This document shows positions 1 to 5,448 of a DNA stretch of 9,196 bases, piece after piece (position 1 is the stretch's first letter; every line of letters begins with the position of its first letter). The DNA comes from Acidobacteriaceae bacterium. Its GTDB lineage: Bacteria > Acidobacteriota > Terriglobia > Terriglobales > Acidobacteriaceae. The stretch spans positions 676 through 9,871 of the forward strand of contig PLST01000428.1 in NCBI GenBank assembly GCA_003164255.1, read 5' to 3'. Made by a program: the position numbers and the translations under genes. Under the pieces are notes generated by a model, which made no database searches, was not told the origin of the DNA, and worked only from the letters and a program-made list of their open reading frames with translations.

Positions 1-1
1 C

Positions 2-379
2 GCAGCCTGGATCAACGTCGTCCCCGAGTGCGCCTACTGGAGCATCCGCAACGTAACTGACCTCTGGCATCCAAAGGCGATCTTCATCACCGAGAACGGC
101 TGCGCTTCTGCCGACGTCCCGAACGCCGCCGGCGAAATCGAAGATATTGATAGGGTTATGTACCTCAGGAATCACATCGCTAACGTCCATCGCGGCGTGG
201 TGGAAGGCTACCCCATCAAGGGCTATTTCCTCTGGAGCCTGCTCGATAATTTCGAATGGTGTGATGGGTACAGTAAGCGCTTCGGCATTCATTATGTCGA
301 CTTCAAAACGGAGAAACGCACGCCCAAACTCAGCGCAAAGTGGTATCGCGAAGTCATCGCCCGCAACGTCGCCGGATAG
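2..379 (+). CDS. GH1 beta-glucosidase, C-terminal part (5' end outside window)
   Basis: Partial gene: the frame is open from base 2, gives 125 residues and stops at TAG 377-379. Glycoside hydrolase family 1 enzymes cleave terminal beta-glucosyl (or related) residues from cellobiose-like oligosaccharides by a retaining mechanism. Two GH1 signatures are visible. The first is ITENG at local residues 29-33, whose Glu (bases 92-94) is the catalytic nucleophile. The second is WSLLDNFEW at residues 78-86, the loop whose Glu and Trp bind the sugar in the -1 site, followed by a typical GYSKRFGIHYVDF segment. The end matches the usual C-terminus of the (beta/alpha)8 barrel, so nothing appears missing at the 3' side. 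The acid/base Glu and any signal peptide lie upstream and cannot be judged. The gene converges on the heptose operon. The family is secure; substrate specificity is not. Confidence 0.93.
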   Translation, partial: AAWINVVPECAYWSIRNVTDLWHPKAIFITENGCASADVPNAAGEIEDIDRVMYLRNHIANVHRGVVEGYPIKGYFLWSLLDNFEWCDGYSKRFGIHYVDFKTEKRTPKLSAKWYREVIARNVAG

Positions 380-394
380 GCTGCGGATCTCAAT

Positions 395-408
395 CGGGCC
401 TTCGCCCG
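395..408. terminator. Short GC stem-loop between convergent genes
   Basis: CGGGC (395-399) and GCCCG (404-408) form a perfect 5-bp stem with a CTTC loop in the 33-bp gap between the GH1 stop and the hddC stop. It could end transcription from both sides, but neither strand shows a T-tract, so it is only a weak terminator candidate. Confidence 0.3.
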
Positions 409-412
409 GCAG

Positions 413-1102
413 TTACCTTCCCGCCAGTTCCTGCTGGGCGCGGTCCAGGTCTTCCGGCACTCCAATGTCGAGAAAGAATCCGTCCACCTCGAACGCGGCC
501 ACCCCGAGCCCACCAATCTCCCGAGCCAGAAAATCCTTCTCGAACGAGAACTTTTCACCCAGTGCGGCTGGCCATTCCATCTCCCGCGGCAGTACGTATG
601 CACCCGCGCTGATCCATCCCGGCCCCGACCGCCCCTTCTCTTCGAAGCCAACCACGCGCCCACCACGCACCACGACTCCGCCATAGCGGGCAATGTCGGG
701 CTGGTGCGTCACTGCAACGGTGAACGTCGCGCGCTCATCGGCGTGGAATCGCAGCATCGCCCGATAATCCGCATCGAGAAACGTGTCGCCGTTCAACGCG
801 AGCACAAATTCTGTGTTGGCCGCCTCAAGCGCCCTGCGAATAGCCCCACCAGTCCCAAGAGGAGTTTCCTCAACCACGTATTCAAGCTGCATCCCCTCAA
901 ATTCCGGGCCGAAATGCTCCTCAATCACCTCATGCAGATACCCAACCGACAGCAGTGCCCGCGCACAGCCTGCCCTCTTCGCTTGTTCGAGGAGAATTTC
1001 AAGAAAAGGCCGTCCGCCCACAGGCGCCATGGCCTTTGGAATGCCGCTCAACCTGGTCGCAAGCCGGGTCCCCAATCCCCCGGCCAAAACAATCGCTTCC
1101 AT
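413..1102 (-). CDS. hddC: D-glycero-alpha-D-manno-heptose 1-phosphate guanylyltransferase (HddC-type)
   Basis: A 229-residue nucleotidyltransferase of the GT-A-like sugar-nucleotide family. HddC transfers GMP from GTP to D-glycero-alpha-D-manno-heptose 1-phosphate, the last step to GDP-heptose, in the cytoplasm. Visible motifs are the N-terminal signature LAGGLGTRL (residues 6-14), IPKAMAPVGGRPFLE (21-35, with the conserved Pro-Lys), NGDTFLD (104-110, metal/sugar-phosphate binding), ISAGAYV (164-170) and the C-terminal FLDIGVPEDL (210-219). Length fits HddC and lacks the acetyltransferase extension of GlmU types. I start at ATG 1100-1102 because family members begin right at the M-x-A-I-V-L-A-G-G strand. 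AAGGA (1113-1117) lies 10 bases upstream; a TTG at 1106-1108 is the alternative. Only 6 bases separate this start from the gmhA stop, so it is co-transcribed. By sequence alone it could be another hexose-1-phosphate nucleotidyltransferase; the neighbours gmhA and hddA make HddC much the best reading. Confidence 0.88.
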   Translation of the reverse strand: MEAIVLAGGLGTRLATRLSGIPKAMAPVGGRPFLEILLEQAKRAGCARALLSVGYLHEVIEEHFGPEFEGMQLEYVVEETPLGTGGAIRRALEAANTEFVLALNGDTFLDADYRAMLRFHADERATFTVAVTHQPDIARYGGVVVRGGRVVGFEEKGRSGPGWISAGAYVLPREMEWPAALGEKFSFEKDFLAREIGGLGVAAFEVDGFFLDIGVPEDLDRAQQELAGR

Positions 1103-1108
1103 CAGCAA

Positions 1109-1729
1109 CTAATCCTTGCCCGCGACTGGGGCGCTGTGTGCACTGGAACACTCATTTCCAAAATACAAGCGCTCAACCATCTCGCAGAAAATGTGTTCCA
1201 GTGCCAGGTGTGCCTGCTGAATATGCATGGTCACATCGGAAGGGATGCGCACGTAGTAGTCGCAGAGTGGTCTCATTTTGCCGGTTGTTGCGCCACTTAA
1301 ACCGATCGTCGTAATGCCCATCTGCTTCGCCCGCTCAAGCGCTCGCAATATATTGGGTGAAGTGCCAGAAGTCGAGATCGCCATGAAAACATCACCGGCG
1401 TGGCCGAGCGCCTCAATCTGCCGTGAAAACACACGCTCAAAGCCGTAATCGTTGGCAATCGCGGTCAGGATCGAGGAATCGGTCGTCAATGCCACTGCGC
1501 GCATCGCCGGCCGGTCCTCGCACAGCCGGCCAACAAACTCTGCCACCAGGTGCTGCGCATCGGCGGCGCTGCCGCCATTGCCTGCGGCCATCAACTTGTG
1601 CCCCGACTTCAGCGCGGACGCGGTTTTGACCGCCGCCTGCTCCAGCTCATCGTGCAAGGCGGCGTCCATTGCCACCACTCGCAGAAGAGCCATCCCTTCC
1701 GCCAATTTCCTCCGGATTAGGTCGCTCAT
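1109..1729 (-). CDS. gmhA: Phosphoheptose (sedoheptulose 7-phosphate) isomerase
   Basis: A 206-residue SIS-domain isomerase that converts sedoheptulose 7-phosphate to D-glycero-D-manno-heptose 7-phosphate, the entry step of bacterial heptose synthesis. The family's conserved segments are NGGSAADAQHLVAE (51-64), TDSSILTAIANDYG (83-96), STSGTSPN (119-126) and the C-terminal HIQQAHLALEHIF. His60, Glu64, Gln181 and His189 keep the spacing of the E. coli GmhA metal and catalytic residues (His61, Glu65, Gln172, His180), so the enzyme should be active. The frame is open further upstream, but ATG 1727-1729 is the right start: it overlaps the hddA stop as ATGA and has GGAGGG four bases upstream. The last 15 or so residues (rich in Ser/Ala) extend slightly past the usual family end. 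It is the middle gene of the heptose operon. Confidence 0.95.
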   Translation of the reverse strand: MSDLIRRKLAEGMALLRVVAMDAALHDELEQAAVKTASALKSGHKLMAAGNGGSAADAQHLVAEFVGRLCEDRPAMRAVALTTDSSILTAIANDYGFERVFSRQIEALGHAGDVFMAISTSGTSPNILRALERAKQMGITTIGLSGATTGKMRPLCDYYVRIPSDVTMHIQQAHLALEHIFCEMVERLYFGNECSSAHSAPVAGKD

Positions 1730-2760
1730 GGAACCCTCCATGCCTGCACACCACCGGCTGTGAAATGACAGCCGTAGGACATGCCTCCTTCGTGCGTTGC
1801 ATGCAGTGCCGCTGCCACCTTGTCCTTGTGAATCGGGTCCGTCAGGAAAATCATGAATCCCCCACCGCCCGCGCCGGAGATCCGCGCGCCATGCGCGCCT
1901 GCATCCATCGCGCAAGCGTACAGCCGTTCGATCTGCTCATTCGTAATCTGGCTCGCCATGCGCTTCTTTGATTCCCAGCTGTCGCGGAGCACTTGGTAGA
2001 GAGATTCAAAGTCGCCGCGCAGCAGGCACTCCTTCATGCGGAATGCTTCTTCCTTCACCGCGTGCATCGCATCCAGCGCCTTGGCATTCCTGTCCCGCAC
2101 GTTTCGTGACTGCTCCTCGATAATAGTCGCCGAGGTTCGCGATCTCCCCGTGAAGTACAACAACAGCGAAGCCTCGAGCTCCGACACCACCCAGTCCTTC
2201 ACGCGCAGCGGATTCACCAGCACCCGCCCGTTCTGTCCGAACTCCATAAAGTTGAATCCGCCAAAGGCGGCTGCGTACTGGTCCTGCTTGCCGCCCTGCA
2301 AACCGGCCTCAACGCGCTCAATCAAGAATGCCGTGTTCGCCAGCTCGTAGTCGCCCAGTGGCACATTCAGCCACTCCACGTAGGCGGCCAGCATCGCCAC
2401 CACCAGAGTCGACGATGAACCAAGTCCGGAGCCCGCCGGTACATCCACGCGCGTGCTCATGCGCAGACTCAGCGGCCTGCCCCCGTTAAAGTGGCGCACC
2501 ACGTGGTTGTATACGGCCTTGAACAGGTCCAGCCGGCGGTCATTCTCCAGCACCGCTTGCGCGGGGTAACTGGCGCTCTCGTGCAGATCGGCCGACTCAA
2601 ATTCGACGGTGTTCGTCTCAAGCGGCTGCAGCGCCGCATACGCATAGTAGTCGATCGTCGCGTTCAAAATCGCGCCGCCAAACTCATCGCAATACGGAGA
2701 AACGTCCGTGCCGCCTCCGGCCAGTCCAAGACGCAACGGCGCTCTCGATCGGATCAACAT
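1726..2760 (-). CDS. hddA: D-glycero-alpha-D-manno-heptose 7-phosphate kinase (HddA-type GHMP kinase)
   Basis: A 344-residue GHMP-superfamily kinase. HddA phosphorylates D-glycero-D-manno-heptose 7-phosphate at C1 (alpha anomer) with ATP, giving the 1,7-bisphosphate. All three GHMP motifs are present: motif 1 APLRLGLAGGGTDVSPY (7-23), the ATP-binding glycine-rich motif 2 PAGSGLGSSST (108-118), and motif 3 SGAGGGGFMIF (295-305). The segment GGKQDQYAA (156-164) carries the probable catalytic Asp160. The GGGTD beginning and the length match the heptose/fucose-kinase branch. The start ATG at 2758-2760 sits just before motif 1, where the family starts, but no Shine-Dalgarno sequence is visible upstream (CCTTCCTT instead). 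It is the first gene of the operon and overlaps gmhA by four bases. Fucokinase-like GHMP enzymes are the alternative, disfavoured by the context of gmhA and hddC. Confidence 0.9.
   Translation of the reverse strand: MLIRSRAPLRLGLAGGGTDVSPYCDEFGGAILNATIDYYAYAALQPLETNTVEFESADLHESASYPAQAVLENDRRLDLFKAVYNHVVRHFNGGRPLSLRMSTRVDVPAGSGLGSSSTLVVAMLAAYVEWLNVPLGDYELANTAFLIERVEAGLQGGKQDQYAAAFGGFNFMEFGQNGRVLVNPLRVKDWVVSELEASLLLYFTGRSRTSATIIEEQSRNVRDRNAKALDAMHAVKEEAFRMKECLLRGDFESLYQVLRDSWESKKRMASQITNEQIERLYACAMDAGAHGARISGAGGGGFMIFLTDPIHKDKVAAALHATHEGGMSYGCHFTAGGVQAWRVP
1734..1739 (-). promoter_or_regulatory. Shine-Dalgarno site fixing the gmhA start
   Basis: GGAGGG on the minus strand lies inside the 3' end of hddA, four bases before the ATGA overlap. 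It selects ATG 1729 over the in-frame upstream ATG at 1741 and supports reinitiation-type coupling. Confidence 0.75.
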
Positions 2761-2791
2761 AAGGAAGGCTGTAATTCCGAGCCAATACTAG

Positions 2792-2822
2792 AGCATAGTC
2801 GATCTGGACGCTCTCCCGACAA
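2792..2822 (-). promoter_or_regulatory. Weak candidate promoter for the heptose operon
   Basis: On the minus strand TTGTCG (2817-2822) and TATGCT (2792-2797) resemble -35 and -10 boxes, but the 19-base spacing is long. The -35 half lies in the left arm of an 8-bp inverted repeat. It would give a leader of about 25-30 bases for hddA. Confidence 0.25.
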
Positions 2823-2845
2823 GGCTGCAGTCCCATCCCTTGTCG
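2817..2845. repeat. 8-bp perfect inverted repeat upstream of hddA
   Basis: CGACAAGG (2817-2824) and CCTTGTCG (2838-2845) are perfect inverted copies with a 13-base spacer, about 60-85 bases upstream of the hddA start and about 70 bases downstream of the esterase stop. There is no T-tract, so it fits a protein-binding dyad better than an intrinsic terminator. The rest of 2761-2914 holds no gene, only a GAAGATCTTC palindrome (2884-2893). Confidence 0.4.
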
Positions 2846-2914
2846 ATATTGACCTGGCTTGAAGAGTGCGGCCCTCCGTCCACGAAGATCTTCTATTCAA
2901 GGGTTGAGAAGCCC

Positions 2915-3994
2915 TCACTTGTCCAGTTGTTTCACAAAAAAATCTGCCATCAGGTGATTCGCTTCAATCGCTTCAGGCAGCTTTGGGTCGTACCAGAAAG
3001 CATGCGTTAGCGCGTCAAACACAATCAGCCGCGCATCCACGCCCGCATGCAGAAAAGCCCGGTGCAGGTTTGAGGTTCCGCTCAGCAGCAGGTCGCGTCC
3101 GCTGGTCACAAACAAGGTAGGCGGCAGCCCGCGCAAATCTGCGTAGACAGGCGAAAGCACTGGGTCGTGCAGATCAGTTGTTGTTGCGTAAGCATCCGGC
3201 GATGGAGCGGCAGAAGGCGGATCCAGGTGCCCCGAAAGTCCGCGTAGCGCAAACAGCGCAGTTGAATCTCCGCGCCGTGCAAAGTCGCCATGGCCGCTGA
3301 AGATCCCCAGCGCCGCGGGCATCGGCAATCCCAACTGCTTCAGCTTTACCGCCACTTCCCCTGTCAGAATCGCCCCGGCTGACGTTCCATAAATCACGAT
3401 GTGGTCGGGCTTGTACGTCTTCAGCAGATCCTTATACACGGCCACGGAATCGTCCACAGCTGCTGGAAACGGATTCTCCGGCGCAAGACGGTAAAGCACC
3501 GCCACCACCTTGATTCCCGAGTAACTCGCAATCGGAATCGACTCGGTAAATGAGCCGGAGTCTGAGTTGAATCCGCCCCCGTGCAGGTTCATCAACACCT
3601 TGTCGCGATTCGCCTCGGGGATTCCCTCCGGCGTGACAATGCGCACTGGAACCCCAGCGATCTTGTCGTCGACAATTGTGTTCGGGCAGATTTTGGTCCA
3701 GGCCACCCGCGCTCCAGCCGTATAGGCATCCGTGTGGGTGCGCCGGTCAGCCAGCGACTCCGGTGGGCCCTGGTCTGGCGTGGCGCGAGCAAGCACCGCT
3801 TTCGCCTCCGGACTGATTGTCTCTGGCAGCGGCACCACGCGCGTCACATGGGCTGTGCCCTGCGCGTCAATATAGCTTGTGTCGTTATTGGGCGCTTGCG
3901 CCGCAGTTGTCGGCTGCGGAGTGGGTTGTTGGGCTGCCAGCGCAGCCGGCATCAACAACAGGAAAAGCACGGATCGAAGGGATAGGGAATTCAT
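2915..3994 (-). CDS. Secreted alpha/beta-hydrolase, HSL-family (family IV) esterase
   Basis: A 359-residue exported esterase-like protein. Residues 1-21 form a Sec signal peptide (basic Arg7, hydrophobic VLFLLLMPAALA, probable cleavage after an AxA-type site near 19-21). A Gln/Pro/Thr/Ala-rich low-complexity linker follows to about residue 38. The catalytic domain carries the hallmarks of the hormone-sensitive-lipase family: HGGGF oxyanion-hole motif (138-142), YRLAPENPFPAAVDD (168-182), nucleophile elbow GTSAG with Ser205 (203-207), Asp301 in SGRDLLL, and His331 in THAFW. The triad is complete, so it should be active. Family IV enzymes hydrolyse short-acyl esters; the natural substrate is unknown, and deacetylation of plant polysaccharides or detoxification are both plausible. 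The start at ATG 3992-3994 has GGAG eight bases upstream. It is on the same strand as the heptose genes but 154 bases away, so probably separately transcribed. Confidence 0.9.
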   Translation of the reverse strand: MNSLSLRSVLFLLLMPAALAAQQPTPQPTTAAQAPNNDTSYIDAQGTAHVTRVVPLPETISPEAKAVLARATPDQGPPESLADRRTHTDAYTAGARVAWTKICPNTIVDDKIAGVPVRIVTPEGIPEANRDKVLMNLHGGGFNSDSGSFTESIPIASYSGIKVVAVLYRLAPENPFPAAVDDSVAVYKDLLKTYKPDHIVIYGTSAGAILTGEVAVKLKQLGLPMPAALGIFSGHGDFARRGDSTALFALRGLSGHLDPPSAAPSPDAYATTTDLHDPVLSPVYADLRGLPPTLFVTSGRDLLLSGTSNLHRAFLHAGVDARLIVFDALTHAFWYDPKLPEAIEANHLMADFFVKQLDK

Positions 3995-4083
3995 TTGTGC
4001 AGCTCCAGTTCAGGCGACTTGATTGGTTCGCATTTGACACCACAACCTCTCGGCTTCAACTCGTCAACCATAATCACAAATCC

Positions 4084-4107
4084 CTGCGTCGTCTACTGCG
4101 TCCGCAG
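4084..4107. repeat. Direct repeat/dyad in the esterase upstream region
   Basis: CTGCGTC occurs twice (4084-4090 and 4096-4102), and the second copy forms CTGCG-TC-CGCAG (4096-4107). The element lies 90-113 bases upstream of the esterase start and could be an operator, but short GC-rich repeats arise by chance. No convincing -10/-35 pair was found between 3995 and 4138. Confidence 0.25.
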
Positions 4108-4129
4108 GCCTTTCAATTCATTTCGACCT

Positions 4130-4167
4130 AACACAACAAAAGGGGAGCGGCCACGCCGCTCCCCTTT
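4130..4167 (-). terminator. Strong intrinsic terminator after the sigma-like gene
   Basis: Perfect 13-bp arms, 4139-4151 (AAAGGGGAGCGGC) and 4155-4167, with a 3-base loop. Read on the minus strand the stem ends in CCCCTTT and continues TTGTTGTGTT, a T-rich tail. It starts 28 bases past the stop of the gene at 4196 and separates that operon from the esterase promoter region. Confidence 0.88.
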
Positions 4168-4195
4168 GCCTGCTGCATCCTTCCTTCAATTCGTA

Positions 4196-4708
4196 TTAGT
4201 GCGGTAAAACCAAGAGGCCCGATGCCAGCAGTTTCTCCGTCAGCCGGTCAAGCGCTTCGGGAAGTTTGTACGAGATCGTTCGCACACTCATGCCAATCAA
4301 CGTTGCTGCTTCAGCCTGGGTGTACTCCTGCAGAACGATCCGGCCCAGCAACTGCCGGTGGAGCGAACTGAGGGTATGCAGGCACTTTTCCATGTCGAGG
4401 ACAAAAATCACGGCATCCTCGAAGGTGCGTACAGGCCTGCTTGAGGCCCATCCCCGCCCTACCGGGTCGCACAGAATCGAGGGCGCCCGGCCCACCTGCA
4501 TTGATGCGTACAGGTAGCGTCGCAACATGTTCTCTGTGTGTTTCCGGTAGAAGGCCACGCTCGTGACCGGAGCTGCATCAGGTACTTTGGCGGTTTTCTT
4601 CTCAGGCTGTGCCGTCCGTTGTTCTACCTTGGAGCGCGCTTCGTCCCGCCATGCCACCTGCGGATTGCTTGCTCCCCAAATCGTCGGTAACAAAAGGGCT
4701 GCGCTCAT
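4196..4708 (-). CDS. Sigma-70 region-4-like helix-turn-helix protein
   Basis: A 170-residue protein with a variable, charged N-terminus (1-50, little predicted structure), a middle segment 52-105 (FYRKHTENMLRRYL and TFEDAVIFVLDM) and a C-terminal helix-turn-helix at about 107-160. The last part, LGRIVLQEYTQAEAATLIGM then SVRTISYKLPEALDRL, has the layout of sigma-70 region 4.2: a 'T-x-x-E-A-A' first helix, a turn, and a recognition helix starting at S141. No region 2 is present, so it is not a complete sigma factor; a DNA-binding or RNA-polymerase-interacting regulator is inferred. I recall similar proteins recurring in acidobacterial genomes but cannot verify that here. The start ATG 4706-4708 overlaps the preceding stop as ATGA and has GGGAGGT (4714-4720) five bases upstream. 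Target genes are unknown. Confidence 0.8.
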   Translation of the reverse strand: MSAALLLPTIWGASNPQVAWRDEARSKVEQRTAQPEKKTAKVPDAAPVTSVAFYRKHTENMLRRYLYASMQVGRAPSILCDPVGRGWASSRPVRTFEDAVIFVLDMEKCLHTLSSLHRQLLGRIVLQEYTQAEAATLIGMSVRTISYKLPEALDRLTEKLLASGLLVLPH

Positions 4709-4914
4709 TGCGCACCTCCCATTGCTTCAGACGGCTTCCAAACGTGGATATGAGGTTTCCGTGTTGGCCTGCCCGGGCGCTTCCGGCTCTCCGGTGATGG
4801 AAAGTCCTTTAGTTTTAATTCACATTGCCGGCAATAAACACTTTCCTGAGTCTGGGCACGGTACCAAAGACAACCGCACCCTTCGCAAATTTTCAATTGC
4901 ACGCGCACATCCAT
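4705..4914 (-). CDS. Small zinc-ribbon protein with AT-hook-like tail
   Basis: A 69-residue protein, function unknown. Cys10, Cys13, Cys15, Cys28 and Cys31 form a C-x2-C-x-C ... C-x2-C pattern typical of a zinc ribbon, of which four would bind the metal. Residues 44-54 (RKRPGRPTRKP) are strongly basic around a GRP core, resembling the minor-groove-binding AT-hook. This suggests a small nucleic-acid-binding protein, possibly acting with the sigma-like product. I start at ATG 4912-4914, with GGAG (4923-4926) eight bases upstream; the frame is open to 4995, but the extra N-terminal residues show no conserved-looking character. Its stop overlaps the next start by four bases (ATGA), so the two are translated as a coupled pair. 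No signal peptide or membrane segment is present. Confidence 0.78.
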   Translation of the reverse strand: MDVRVQLKICEGCGCLWYRAQTQESVYCRQCELKLKDFPSPESRKRPGRPTRKPHIHVWKPSEAMGGAQ

Positions 4915-5154
4915 GACTGTTTCTCCGTAGTTGCGTCGTTTCCCGCAAGATTTTTTTGATTTCTGTTGTTCCGCGGGGTGTCGAGAACCAGTCAAGGCAA
5001 CTCAGGTTTCTTCCGTCCTGCTGGGGGATTACGGTCTTGGCTCTCATGTTGTTTGTCATGCTCATCGCGCGCAGATCCTGGAATTCCCTCGCATGGCCTG
5101 CCCCCAACAGAATCCTTGCGGATCACGCCGGGGGGCGGAGAGGGATCGACCGCG

Positions 5155-5227
5155 TGGACCTAAGTCCAACGGAGGATGTTCGTTGGCCGCCTGAAGAGGA
5201 CAAAATTATGTCTAGCTCAAGCTGAGC
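5155..5227 (-). promoter_or_regulatory. Cluster of small inverted repeats in the presumed leader RNA
   Basis: Three perfect hairpins lie close together: TGGAC/GTCCA (5155-5159 with 5164-5168), CCAACG/CGTTGG (5166-5171 with 5181-5186) and GCTCA/TGAGC (5215-5219 with 5223-5227). The first two share bases 5166-5168, so they cannot both form fully. They lie downstream of the candidate promoter at 5281-5309 and upstream of the zinc-ribbon gene. Function is unproven; stems are short. Confidence 0.3.
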
Positions 5228-5280
5228 CAAAGAACCATTTGCCAAACTTTCCCACATACCAGTCGAGATTAAGTAAATCC

Positions 5281-5309
5281 AATTTAGGAATATGTATCTC
5301 TTGAGTCAA
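5281..5309 (-). promoter_or_regulatory. Candidate sigma-70-type promoter for the zinc-ribbon/sigma-like operon
   Basis: On the minus strand TTGACT (5304-5309, five of six consensus bases) is followed after exactly 17 bases by TAAATT (5281-5286, four of six). Transcription would start near 5275 and run left, giving a leader of about 360 bases before the zinc-ribbon start at 4914. A second TTGACT at 4990-4995 has no good -10 box. Confidence 0.45.
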
Positions 5310-5362
5310 CGCCGCACCAAAGTTCCTGCCTTATATGCTTTCTAATCAAGACAGATTCCATC

Positions 5363-5394
5363 AAAATAGGGGCTAATTCATCCCCCTAATTTTT
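5363..5394. repeat. Interrupted AT/GC palindrome upstream of the XRE gene
   Basis: AAAATAGGGG (5363-5372) pairs with CCCCTAATTTT (5383-5393), with one unpaired A and a 10-base centre. It lies 55-86 bases upstream of the regulator start, between the divergent transcription units. The symmetry fits an operator for a dimeric repressor. The right arm followed by T's could also act as a rightward terminator, but no gene precedes it on that strand. Confidence 0.4.
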
Positions 5395-5448
5395 CTTATG
5401 GAAAGTGCCTGCCTTTAGTAACTATTGCTGGTGGCAAATTTTCCACAC

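Larger units (their letters stand above)
4915..5448. other. 534-bp intergenic region between divergent regulator genes
   Basis: No convincing gene is seen here. The left part (4915-5200) is GC-rich; 5200-5448 is clearly AT-rich compared with flanking coding DNA, as expected for a divergent regulatory region. It contains a leftward sigma-70-like promoter, three small inverted repeats in the presumed leader (5155-5227) and an interrupted palindrome (5363-5394). Open frames on both strands within 4820-5225 lack a ribosome binding site with a normal start codon and show no recognisable motif. A structured 5' leader or small RNA remains possible. Confidence 0.6.

Noticed and set aside
147..1314. 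Several long + strand frames opposite hddC and the start of gmhA
   Set aside because: They are antisense shadows of well-motif-supported minus-strand genes, with Arg/Pro/Ser-rich composition typical of such shadows.
4820..5107. 95-codon minus-strand frame overlapping the zinc-ribbon gene
   Set aside because: It competes with a frame that has a Cys motif, Shine-Dalgarno site and ATGA coupling; it shows no motif of its own.
4956..5225. Open frame of 89 codons on the + strand with a hydrophobic stretch (ITVLALMLFVMLI), ending in four Ser codons
   Set aside because: It begins only with TTG, lacks a ribosome binding site, overlaps frames on the other strand and has no recognisable domain; probably chance in GC-rich DNA.
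5208..5225. Minimal frame ATG plus four Ser codons (TCT AGC TCA AGC) and TGA after AAGAGGA, suggestive of a serine leader peptide
   Set aside because: No serine-related gene follows on the + strand and the next gene starts 220 bases away without a terminator/antiterminator pair; the likely transcription there is from the other strand.
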